The notes under the pieces were generated by a model, which was given only the letters and a program-made list of their open reading frames with translations, ran no database searches and had not been told where the DNA came from. Source: Sediminitomix flava (lineage in GTDB: Bacteria > Bacteroidota > Bacteroidia > Cytophagales > Flammeovirgaceae). Taken from it: a stretch of 64,000 nt of DNA. A program made the position numbers and the translations under genes. Location: contig NZ_QGDO01000011.1 in NCBI RefSeq assembly GCF_003149185.1, positions 1-64,000 on the forward strand, read 5' to 3'. This document shows positions 1 through 6,961 of this stretch, piece after piece; position 1 is the stretch's first letter, and each line of letters begins with the position of its first letter.

Positions 1-120
1 ACTTACCTGATTACTACATAACTATTCTTTCAAAGAACTTTTGAGACTTTCTATCAGAATTTTAAAGCATTTAAAACTCTCAATCTCAATGTAAAAACTG
101 ACTTCTTCAGCCTCTATTTA
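1..120 (-). other. Probable rRNA operon leader with boxA-like site
   Basis: Read leftward, this stretch follows the third tandem promoter and runs off the window edge with no open frame. The minus strand carries GTTCTTTGAAA at 28-38, close to the boxA antitermination element that precedes 16S rRNA genes (GCTCTTTAACA type in E. coli, GTTCTTTGACA type in Bacteroidota). With three strong promoters upstream, the best reading is the leader of an rRNA operon whose 16S gene starts a little beyond position 1. The rRNA itself is not in the window, so this is inference. Confidence 0.6.
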
Positions 121-123
121 TTT

Positions 124-190
124 CGTTTTCTGAGTCGTTTTCCTCAGAAGACGGATGCAAAGGTAAGAACTTTTTCTTTTCAACTCCAAA
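124..190 (-). promoter_or_regulatory. rrn-type promoter 3 (proximal) with start hairpin
   Basis: The minus strand shows TTTG at 187-190, a 21-nt spacer and TACCTTTG at 158-165, matching the Bacteroidota housekeeping promoter (TTTG - TAnnTTTG). Directly after the -7 box, on the minus strand, comes the hairpin TTCTGAG / CTCAGAA (128-134 with 143-149), so the transcript would begin with a stem-loop. It is the copy nearest the presumed rRNA operon. Confidence 0.7.
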
Positions 191-264
191 ACTTTTTTCA
201 AGTTTTTTTTTTGGAGTGTTTTGAGAAGCATTTCTTCAAAACCTTTACGCATGACATTGTTTTA

Positions 265-333
265 CGTCTTTTCAGTGAACGTTTTCACTGAAGACGGCTG
301 CAAAGATAAGAGATTTAATTTGATCTTTCCAAA
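265..333 (-). promoter_or_regulatory. rrn-type promoter 2 (middle) with start hairpin
   Basis: The minus strand shows TTTG at 330-333, a 21-nt spacer and TATCTTTG at 301-308. The downstream flank TTTGCAGCCGTCTTC is nearly the same as in promoter 3 (TTTGCATCCGTCTTC). It is followed by a long hairpin: CGTCTT / AAGACG outside (265-270 with 291-296) and CAGTGAA / TTCACTG inside (273-279 with 284-290). The match to the family consensus is exact. Confidence 0.72.
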
Positions 334-450
334 TCTAATTTTGTTAAGCGATTTAAATAAAGTGAACTGACTTCATTTTCAGTATTTAAAGACTTAAGCT
401 TTCTCTTATTTCTTTAGCAAACTTGTGTTTGAACCTTGTTTCCCAAGCGT

Positions 451-503
451 GCTTCTCGTTTGAAGCGGGTGCAAAAGTGAGGGTTTTATTTGGACTGTGC
501 AAA
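451..503 (-). promoter_or_regulatory. rrn-type promoter 1 (distal) with start hairpin
   Basis: The minus strand shows TTTG at 500-503, a 20-nt spacer and CACTTTTG at 472-479, one mismatch from TAnnTTTG. It shares the flank TTTGCACCCGCTTC with the other two copies. The hairpin GCTTC / GAAGC (451-455 with 462-466) follows at once. It looks like a slightly decayed third copy of the same promoter cassette. Confidence 0.58.
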
Positions 504-652
504 CATTAAATGAATAAAATTTCACTCATAACATTTAACACACTGATTTTGTATTAGAAAAGTTACACATAGAATCTTCACTGCACTTTTTTTATACTTC
601 GAGTTTCGTAAATTCGAAAAAAACATATTACCGTACACTAACTATATTAACA

Positions 653-1387
653 ATGAAATTTGTATTTGTTTCATCTTTAATTTTGCTACTACTACAATCA
701 CTTTCTCTTTCTGCACAAGAGTTCAATTCTATTCAAGAAGTCGAAAACTACATGAAAACTCATGATGACTTCAAAAAGAGGATGGATGACGGTTGGTATA
801 AAATCTATTTTGTAGAAGACAAAAAAGAAGAAAATTTAATTGAGGGCTTTGCCTTACTACATGATGGGTTTATTTCTCAAGTGTATTCTAAAGATGCTAA
901 CTACATCTTGAAGGTCCAATCAAATAATAGAGTTCACCATGGGAAAGGGACATTCTATGATTTGGTCTACGAAGAGACGGATAACATGGCTGAAGTAATT
1001 CCTCATCACAAATTCTCTGCATATTTTATTAAGAGTACAGTTGAGGAGAGTAACAAAAGCCCACACTTTGATGGCCATTGGATGGCATGGACTGATTGGT
1101 CTGGCGTAAATAAGAACCATGGCTATTTTATTTTCTTGAAAGAAAGTACTGCTGAAGAATACCAACTTGTTGGGTATTTGGACAAGCACACTGCTGACCA
1201 ACCAAATTCATGTGTTCCTTCTGAAGGTGATTGGTTATACCTTCCGATGAAACAAGGGGAATATGATTATTTAGCGGTGAAAAATAGTGTAAAGGTTAAT
1301 AGACATATGCCAACTAAATCGGGTAAGCTGAGAATTAAAGCTGACAATTGTCCTAAACTTTACCTTTCTAAGAAATTAAAATCATAA
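653..1387 (+). CDS. Secreted protein of unknown function
   Basis: I do not recognise this 244-residue protein. Residues 1-21 form a signal peptide with a hydrophobic Leu/Ser core ending in SLSAQ, so the mature protein should be periplasmic or exported. The mature part is hydrophilic, rich in Lys, Glu, Asp, Trp and Tyr, and shows no catalytic motif, repeat or second membrane segment. It stands alone: the rRNA promoter array points away from it, and the convergent asd gene is separated from it by a bidirectional terminator. The ATG start places the signal peptide at the very N-terminus. A binding or surface role is possible but unsupported. Confidence 0.75.
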   Translation: MKFVFVSSLILLLLQSLSLSAQEFNSIQEVENYMKTHDDFKKRMDDGWYKIYFVEDKKEENLIEGFALLHDGFISQVYSKDANYILKVQSNNRVHHGKGTFYDLVYEETDNMAEVIPHHKFSAYFIKSTVEESNKSPHFDGHWMAWTDWSGVNKNHGYFIFLKESTAEEYQLVGYLDKHTADQPNSCVPSEGDWLYLPMKQGEYDYLAVKNSVKVNRHMPTKSGKLRIKADNCPKLYLSKKLKS

Positions 1388-1408
1388 TACTTTTTTAGGG
1401 GCAAAAGA

Positions 1409-1436
1409 AAAGGGATTCCAAAAATGGAATCCCTTT
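1409..1436. terminator. Bidirectional terminator between secreted protein and asd
   Basis: A perfect 12-bp stem, AAAGGGATTCCA with TGGAATCCCTTT, closes a four-base loop. T-rich sequence follows on both strands, so it can end both convergent genes. Confidence 0.88.
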
Positions 1437-1463
1437 TTATATTTTTCGATTAATCTATAAAAC

Positions 1464-2453
1464 TTAGATTAACTCATTTTTCACAAGGTATTCTGCGATT
1501 TGAACAGTATTGGTTGCAGCTCCTTTTCTAAGGTTGTCTGCCACAATCCACATATTCAAAGTATTTGCTTGAGACTCATCTCTTCTTAGACGACCAACAA
1601 AAGTTTCATCTTTATTATGCGCGGTCAATGGCATAGGATAAACATTATTTGCAACGTCATCTTGCACAATGATTCCATCTGCACTTTCTAAAATACTTCT
1701 CACTTCTTGAAGATCGAAATCCTCTTCAAACTCAACGTTTACAGATTCTGAGTGACCACCAATTGTAGGGATACGTACGGTAGTAGCTGTTACTTGAATA
1801 GTATCGTCACTTAGAATTTTCTTCGTCTCATTGATCATCTTCATTTCCTCTTTCGTATATCCATTATCCATGAATACATCAATATGAGGTAATACGTTAA
1901 GATCAATTTGGTGAGGATAAGCTTTTTCTCCTTCTACGCCTTTACGCTCATCCATTAACTGATCTACTGCTTTTTTACCTGAACCTGTTACTGACTGATA
2001 AGTAGATACCACAACACGCTTAATCTTATAACGGTCATGAAGTGGCTTTAATGCTACCACCATCTGAATAGTAGAACAGTTAGGGTTTGCAATAACCTTA
2101 TCGTCTTTTGTTAACTCAGTAGCATTTACTTCTGGTACAATCAGCTTTTTGGTAGGATCCATTCTCCATGCTGAAGAATTATCAATTACTGTAGTTCCTA
2201 CTTCAGCAAATTTAGGAGCAAACTCTAATGATGTACCTCCTCCTGCAGAGAAAATAGCTACATCTGGTTTTTCCTCAATTGCTTGTGGGATTGTAATAAT
2301 CGTATATTCTTTTCCTTGGAATTCTACTTTTTTTCCAGCCGATCTTTCTGAAGCTACAAGCAGTAACTCATCAAACTGAAAATTTCTTTCTTGGATAACT
2401 CTGAGCATTTGCTCACCTACTAATCCTGTTGCGCCAACTAATGCTAGTTTCAT
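1464..2453 (-). CDS. asd: Aspartate-semialdehyde dehydrogenase
   Basis: This cytosolic enzyme reduces L-aspartyl-4-phosphate to L-aspartate-4-semialdehyde with NADPH, the branch point to lysine/diaminopimelate, threonine and methionine. The 329-residue length is normal. GATGLVGE at residues 7-14 is the Rossmann dinucleotide loop. The catalytic Cys is residue 126 in NPNCST, and the general-base His is residue 234 in GGHSES. It is monocistronic in view: the gene on its 5' side is divergent, and a bidirectional terminator lies just after its stop. Identification is secure. Confidence 0.96.
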   Translation of the reverse strand: MKLALVGATGLVGEQMLRVIQERNFQFDELLLVASERSAGKKVEFQGKEYTIITIPQAIEEKPDVAIFSAGGGTSLEFAPKFAEVGTTVIDNSSAWRMDPTKKLIVPEVNATELTKDDKVIANPNCSTIQMVVALKPLHDRYKIKRVVVSTYQSVTGSGKKAVDQLMDERKGVEGEKAYPHQIDLNVLPHIDVFMDNGYTKEEMKMINETKKILSDDTIQVTATTVRIPTIGGHSESVNVEFEEDFDLQEVRSILESADGIIVQDDVANNVYPMPLTAHNKDETFVGRLRRDESQANTLNMWIVADNLRKGAATNTVQIAEYLVKNELI

Positions 2454-2768
2454 TTTATTCGACGATTAAATTATCATATTCTCAAAAACAAAGTAAAAAT
2501 AGAGTATTATTTTAAAATTATAAGCAGTAAAACCGTGATTTTTTTAAAACTTTTTGAAATGTGTTATAAAAATAACACTCTATAATAAAGTATGTTTGTT
2601 TTCATTCCTTCCAAATTCAAATCTGATTGCCTAACGTAATCACAAAGTATAATGTCGAAACTATTAAGTTTCATTAATTATGAAGACAGAACATATAAGT
2701 AGCTTCCACTTCAGATAAACTGAATTATTCTTATTTTTGGTTTAATGCATTAACGAAACCAAAAGGCT
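2454..2768. other. AT-rich intergenic region with a 12-bp palindrome
   Basis: This spacer holds the start regions of asd (leftward) and the TonB-C protein (rightward). I see no gene. A -7-like TATTTTTG lies at 2732-2739, about 30 nt before the rightward ATG, but there is no clear -33 partner. The perfect palindrome TTAATGCATTAA is at 2742-2753, between that box and the start codon, and GGTTT/AAACC flank it; it could be an operator. Confidence 0.4.
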
Positions 2769-3254
2769 ATGAATAAGAAATCATTTAAGATTTTTACTTT
2801 TTTGATATTGGTATTCACTTCTTTTCTGAGCAATGCTCAAGTAAAAGTTAATCCGAATATTAAATCCACTAGTGAAAAAACTATCCTTTATTATGTAGAA
2901 CATTTCCCTGAAAGTAAAAGTGATCAAGTATACGACCTTAGTACAAGCGACCCTGCTGCACCACTTGGAGGAATGGGGTATTTTCTCAATCAACTTTATG
3001 ATGAAGTGAAATACCCTAAACAAGCTGAAAAGAATAATGTATCGGGAAAAGTATTGGTCAGGTTTATTGTGGAAAAAGATGGTACTTTATCAAATATCGA
3101 AGTTGTAAAAGGCTTAGGTTATGGTTGTGATAAAGCATCTATCAAAGCAATTAAAAAAATGGGGAATTGGCGCCCTGCCGTTCATAAAGGAGAACGAGTA
3201 AGACAAAAGTGGCAACTCCCTATTGGTTTTGCACCGAGAAAACTAAGACAATAA
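2769..3254 (+). CDS. Secreted protein with TonB C-terminal domain
   Basis: The 161-residue protein has a signal peptide (residues 1-23, ending SNAQ) and one TonB_C fold over about residues 75-158, with the motifs GKVLVRFIVEKDG, NIEVVKGLG and WRPAVHKG. In classic TonB this domain contacts TonB-dependent outer membrane receptors, but here the inner-membrane anchor and Pro-rich linker are missing. The protein should therefore be free in the periplasm or envelope. Short stand-alone TonB_C proteins are common in Bacteroidota and their exact role is unclear. It is monocistronic and closed by a hairpin terminator. The domain call is firm, the function is not. Confidence 0.85.
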   Translation: MNKKSFKIFTFLILVFTSFLSNAQVKVNPNIKSTSEKTILYYVEHFPESKSDQVYDLSTSDPAAPLGGMGYFLNQLYDEVKYPKQAEKNNVSGKVLVRFIVEKDGTLSNIEVVKGLGYGCDKASIKAIKKMGNWRPAVHKGERVRQKWQLPIGFAPRKLRQ

Positions 3255-3265
3255 CCACATTTGAG

Positions 3266-3292
3266 TCTCCTTATCTTTCATCGATAAGGAGA
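3266..3292 (+). terminator. Terminator after TonB-C protein
   Basis: The stem TCTCCTTATC / GATAAGGAGA (3266-3275 with 3283-3292) is followed on the plus strand by a long T-rich run that extends into the stop of the convergent Nudix gene. Confidence 0.85.
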
Positions 3293-3295
3293 TTT

Positions 3296-3697
3296 TTATT
3301 TTTTAGTTTCCCTCATTAATAATTCTACAGTAGGAATATCTGCTTCTGCCCAAACTAAACTTTTAAGATTTTGGGGTGCCAACCAAATAGAACTTGCATG
3401 TTCATGTAATACAGGTTGTCCTTCTAAAATTTCAACTTCAAAAGTACTGAAATGCACAATGACCATTTCATACTCATGGGTATTGGAACAGATATGATTT
3501 TTCACTTTTACTCTACACCCTAATTCCTCCCAAATTTCTCTGACTAGACTTTCCTCTGCCTGTTCACCTTTCTCTATTTTACCTCCAGGAAATTCCCACA
3601 AATTGGGTAATGTCATATTTTCAGATCTTAAGGCACAAAAGATCTTACCGCTTTTATCTTTTATAACAGCACCGACCACATCAAATTCTTTTTTCAT
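3296..3697 (-). CDS. Nudix hydrolase, MutT-like
   Basis: The 133-residue protein has a complete Nudix box at residues 39-61: G-x5-E-x7-RE-x-x-EE-x-G, seen as GKIEKGEQAEES followed by LVREIWEELGC. PNLWEFPGGK just before it and the overall length match the MutT/CTP-pyrophosphohydrolase group, which removes 8-oxo-dGTP or similar damaged nucleotides. The box residues bind Mg2+ and carry out pyrophosphate hydrolysis. It is divergent from ruvC with a 112-nt shared spacer, so the neighbourhood is DNA-maintenance in flavour. The substrate cannot be read from sequence alone. Confidence 0.88.
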   Translation of the reverse strand: MKKEFDVVGAVIKDKSGKIFCALRSENMTLPNLWEFPGGKIEKGEQAEESLVREIWEELGCRVKVKNHICSNTHEYEMVIVHFSTFEVEILEGQPVLHEHASSIWLAPQNLKSLVWAEADIPTVELLMRETKK

Positions 3698-3809
3698 CAG
3701 TGTTCTCGTTTATATGTAATTCTAGAAAATAATAAGAAATCAGTTATAAACTTACTATGTTTCTTTAGGAGGACATATTCTAAAAAATATTTTTACGACC
3801 TTTGAAATT

Positions 3810-4373
3810 ATGAAGGAGGTAAAGAAAGATAGGATCATACTAGGAATAGACCCCGGTACAAACGTAATGGGTTATGGCGTTATTCTTATTCAGAAAAACA
3901 AACCCAAACTTTTACAATACGGCGTTATTCACCTTCAGAAATATGGCGATCACTATACCAAACTTCAGAAAATCTATAAAAGAGTAGCTTCCATTATTGA
4001 AGAATTTGAACCCGATGAAGTTGCTTTAGAAGCTCCATTTTTCGGACAAAACGTTCAATCTATGCTCAAACTTGGCAGAGCACAAGGTGTTGCCATGTCA
4101 GCAGCCCTAAACAAAGGGATTCCAATCACTGAATATGCACCCAAAAAGGTAAAACAAGCAGTTACGGGAAGTGGACTTGCCTCTAAAGAACAAGTAGCTC
4201 GAATGCTGGAAAATATTCTTGGTTTTAAACTAAGAGAAAAAGAAATGCTTGATGCGACTGATGCCCTTGGTGTTGCTATCTGTCATTTCTATAATAATGG
4301 TGTCAATTTAAGTAAGGCTAAAAGTTGGGAGGCATTCTTGAAAGATAATCCTAATCGAATCAAGATAAAGTAG
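3810..4373 (+). CDS. ruvC: Holliday junction resolvase RuvC
   Basis: RuvC is the dimeric endonuclease that cuts four-way recombination junctions brought to it by RuvAB. All four acidic active-site positions are visible: Asp14 in GIDPGT, Glu74 in LEAPFF, and Asp148 and Asp151 in LDATDALG. The 187 residues are slightly longer than the E. coli protein because of a basic C-terminal extension. ruvA and ruvB are not adjacent here. CTTTGAAATT lies directly before the ATG, so the mRNA leader may be very short. The gene converges on the next one with only 24 nt between stops. Confidence 0.95.
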   Translation: MKEVKKDRIILGIDPGTNVMGYGVILIQKNKPKLLQYGVIHLQKYGDHYTKLQKIYKRVASIIEEFEPDEVALEAPFFGQNVQSMLKLGRAQGVAMSAALNKGIPITEYAPKKVKQAVTGSGLASKEQVARMLENILGFKLREKEMLDATDALGVAICHFYNNGVNLSKAKSWEAFLKDNPNRIKIK

Positions 4374-4397
4374 AACTTCAGTATTCTATTTTATCCT

Positions 4398-4925
4398 CTA
4401 ATCTTCAAACTGTAAAAGTGCCTCATAAGGATTTCCCTCTAAACCTAATTCTTTGGCAAAGGCAGGTTCTGTTTTATACCCTTGTTTTTTCAATTCTATA
4501 ATTTTCTTCCGAAATTCTTCACCTTTTTCTTCAATCAATTTAGCCTCCACAATCATATGTCTATAGGCATTCTGTTGTTTGGTGGGATTCTTCTGTCCAA
4601 AAATTTCGATTTCGAAACCAGCAATTTCAAAACTCGACACGACAGCTAAAGTTGATAACTTATGATTTTCCCAAATTTGAAATGTCGGTAAATCACCAAA
4701 AAGTCCTTCAATCTCTTTCCTAAAACTATCTTTATCCGAAAAGCAACAGATGATATCTAAGTCACTGCTTTCTATATCAATATTTATAGGTATTGTTCCT
4801 ACCAAAATGGGTTGATACTTTTTCAGTTTTCCTAGAATATCATTATCGATCAACAGATTGAAAACTGCTTTTTGTTTTTCATTCCCTGCCTTCAGATAAT
4901 TTATATCTTCAAAGTTTATATCCAT
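4398..4925 (-). CDS. DUF4269-like nucleotidyltransferase-fold protein
   Basis: This 175-residue soluble protein resembles the DUF4269 family, which has a polymerase-beta-like nucleotidyltransferase fold. The signature is VGTIPINID followed by ESSDLDI, with the metal-binding pair Asp55 and Asp57. The middle segment (FEIEIFGQKNPT, QQNAYRHM) is typical of the family. Members are uncharacterised, and no substrate or toxin-antitoxin partner is visible. The gene lies 36 nt after the FtsX-like permease on the same strand and may be co-transcribed, although a functional link is not obvious. Confidence 0.75.
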   Translation of the reverse strand: MDINFEDINYLKAGNEKQKAVFNLLIDNDILGKLKKYQPILVGTIPINIDIESSDLDIICCFSDKDSFRKEIEGLFGDLPTFQIWENHKLSTLAVVSSFEIAGFEIEIFGQKNPTKQQNAYRHMIVEAKLIEEKGEEFRKKIIELKKQGYKTEPAFAKELGLEGNPYEALLQFED

Positions 4926-4961
4926 TGCAATCCAACTTCACCCACAACCTCTTTTAACTAT

Positions 4962-6125
4962 TTAAGAACGCATGGCTTCTGAAGGTTCAGTAATCGCACC
5001 GTACCAAGCAGGAATAATTGTAGCTGTGATATAAGGTACCACTGCCAAAGCAAGAATCATGAGTACATCTGACAAGTTGATAACAGGGAAAAGATTATAT
5101 GATGGATACAATACTGACCAACCAATTAGGAATGGTTTTAACAAAGGCGCTTCAAAAATAAAAATATGAACGTAAGCCAAGATAATTCCCGTTAGGGTTG
5201 CCGAAAGAGAAATGATGGCACTTTCCCAAAGCTTCATCCAAAGTACATCTGAAATTTCCCAACCAATTCCTTTTAGTATTCCCAATTCTTTCTTCTCCTC
5301 ATTACTCAAGCCAGAAGCTTTATCCCAAGCAAGAATCAAGAATGCGAGAATAGAAATAATAGAACCGTAAATGAAAATTCCTCCTCTCCAACCGAAAAGC
5401 GTTTCAAAAGTAGCCCTCAACTGATCTGAAGTCACTACCCGAATTCCTCCAAAACGTTGATCTATTTTCTTTCCGATATTCTCAACTTCATCTACATTAT
5501 AAATTTCCAGGCTTATATCTGTGAACTGGTTTTGCTCCATTCCCAATACATTTCGAGCGGCGTCGGGATGAAGAATGATTAAATCTTTGGTCAATAAATC
5601 GGTATTGGCACTGAATGTTCCCACAATCTGAAAACGTTGCAAATGCCCTTCACTATCTTGAAGTCGGAAATAGTCTCCAATTTGTAAACCTCTTCCTTCT
5701 AAAAGACCTGTACCACAAAGTGCCATTTCTACACCAAGATCACCATCATGAATTGTTTCCAACATTTGTAGATGATTAGGTAACTTTTCATGTCCTAAAA
5801 TAGTGAATACCGCTCCAGAAGATGTATCAAAATTATAGCCCCAAATTCTAGGAACTACAGATTTCACTCCTCTAATATCTTGCAAAGAATCTACCCAATT
5901 TTGGTTGACTAACTGTAGTCTTCCCCCTGCCAATTTTTGAACCCATAACTCAGGAATATCTTCCAACACCACTTGTGTTTCTTCCTTTAAAGAAGTAGTA
6001 AAAAACACAACTGAGGCAAAAAATCCGACCACAATCGTATAGACCAATATGATAGCGAGTTGCTTCTTCCAATGTCTCCCCAAAGACAATAATGCATACT
6101 CGAGTAGATTAAGTTGTTTGTTCAT
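4962..6125 (-). CDS. FtsX/MacB-type ABC transporter permease, orphan
   Basis: This 387-residue inner-membrane protein has the FtsX/MacB layout: one N-terminal helix (about residues 20-43), a large periplasmic domain (about 44-245), then three helices in the C-terminal third with a charged loop containing EEKKELGILKGIGWE, which normally touches the ATPase. No ABC ATPase gene lies next to it. The substrate is unknown; relatives export lipoproteins or peptides, or transmit signals. A TTG codon two codons upstream could also start the frame, but the ATG at 6125 is preferred. A terminator hairpin ends only 11 nt before that ATG, so expression must come by read-through or from an unusual signal. 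Confidence 0.85.
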   Translation of the reverse strand: MNKQLNLLEYALLSLGRHWKKQLAIILVYTIVVGFFASVVFFTTSLKEETQVVLEDIPELWVQKLAGGRLQLVNQNWVDSLQDIRGVKSVVPRIWGYNFDTSSGAVFTILGHEKLPNHLQMLETIHDGDLGVEMALCGTGLLEGRGLQIGDYFRLQDSEGHLQRFQIVGTFSANTDLLTKDLIILHPDAARNVLGMEQNQFTDISLEIYNVDEVENIGKKIDQRFGGIRVVTSDQLRATFETLFGWRGGIFIYGSIISILAFLILAWDKASGLSNEEKKELGILKGIGWEISDVLWMKLWESAIISLSATLTGIILAYVHIFIFEAPLLKPFLIGWSVLYPSYNLFPVINLSDVLMILALAVVPYITATIIPAWYGAITEPSEAMRS

Positions 6126-6136
6126 AGTCAATAAAA

Positions 6137-6163
6137 AAACGCCTACTTTTTGAATAGGCGTTT
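6137..6163 (-). terminator. Terminator after the S24 repressor, abutting the permease start
   Basis: The stem AAACGCCTA / TAGGCGTTT (6137-6145 with 6155-6163) is followed on the minus strand by seven T residues. It closes the repressor gene, yet its T tract sits just 11 nt before the ATG of the downstream permease, leaving no room for a promoter. Confidence 0.85.
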
Positions 6164-6186
6164 AATATAAGAATGAATATTTAATA

Positions 6187-6855
6187 TCAGAATGAAATAC
6201 GTTCGATACGTCCTTTTACTGCGTAAACTCCTAGTACTTGATCTTTCTGAACTTCGATATCATCGTAATGTTCATTTTCAGATACCAATCTGAAACACGT
6301 ATCATCTTCGGCTTTACGGATATATTTCAGAAGTCTTTGCTCATTGGTTACAACTAGGTACATTTCGCCGTAATCAATAAAACCTGTATCGCTCAGTTTT
6401 TTACAAAGTACAATATCACCACTTTTTAAACGTGGGAACATTGAATCTCCCCAAACATTTACAGCAAAATCGCAATCAGAATAATTTGGTAGGTAGAAGA
6501 AATCTTTTACCATTTCGGCATTTTCTTCAAATACCAATGTATCTCCTGCTGTAGCCTCTATGTCAAAATGAGGAATTGCATTAGAATAATTAATACGCTT
6601 TTTCTCATCTTCTTCTTCTGAAAAGAACATTTTCCCTTTCCCAATGAATAGCCAATTCGGATTGAGATCAGGGTATGCTACAAAGAGTTTCTCTAATCGG
6701 GCAATACTGATTGATGACTGCCCCTTGATGATTTTTCCAATCATCCCGTTAGAGAGCCCCATCTGAAGTTCTAACTCTCTGTTCGTCAATTTCTGGTTAA
6801 AGAGAAATTCTCTCAAACGGACAGAAAAGCGATTTGCTGTAGCAAGATTTTCCAT
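6187..6855 (-). CDS. XRE-family repressor with S24 (LexA-like) peptidase domain
   Basis: The 222-residue regulator has an N-terminal helix-turn-helix (about residues 8-60, with NRELELQMGLSNGMIGKIIKG) and a C-terminal S24 self-cleaving domain (about 95-215). The nucleophile is Ser138 in WGDSMFPRL, the likely general-base Lys is residue 177 in RLLKYI, and Ala103-Gly104 in ATAGD is a candidate cleavage bond. Proteins of this layout (phage CI-like or stress-responsive repressors) derepress their targets after self-cleavage during DNA damage. No phage genes surround it, so it looks like a host regulator or a domesticated repressor. It has its own terminator. Its targets are unknown. Confidence 0.88.
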   Translation of the reverse strand: MENLATANRFSVRLREFLFNQKLTNRELELQMGLSNGMIGKIIKGQSSISIARLEKLFVAYPDLNPNWLFIGKGKMFFSEEEDEKKRINYSNAIPHFDIEATAGDTLVFEENAEMVKDFFYLPNYSDCDFAVNVWGDSMFPRLKSGDIVLCKKLSDTGFIDYGEMYLVVTNEQRLLKYIRKAEDDTCFRLVSENEHYDDIEVQKDQVLGVYAVKGRIERISF

Positions 6856-6961
6856 AACAAAAGAAAAATAAGGAATTACAAATAGGAAATATTCTAATTT
6901 TCTTGAAAATAAACTATATCCTAAACGAAATCAAAATATTCTCTAATTTTTTTCTAATTTT

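Noticed and set aside
6187-6855. Prophage remnant around the S24 repressor
   Set aside because: No integrase, structural gene, tRNA or attachment-like repeat is present; both neighbours are ordinary chromosomal genes.
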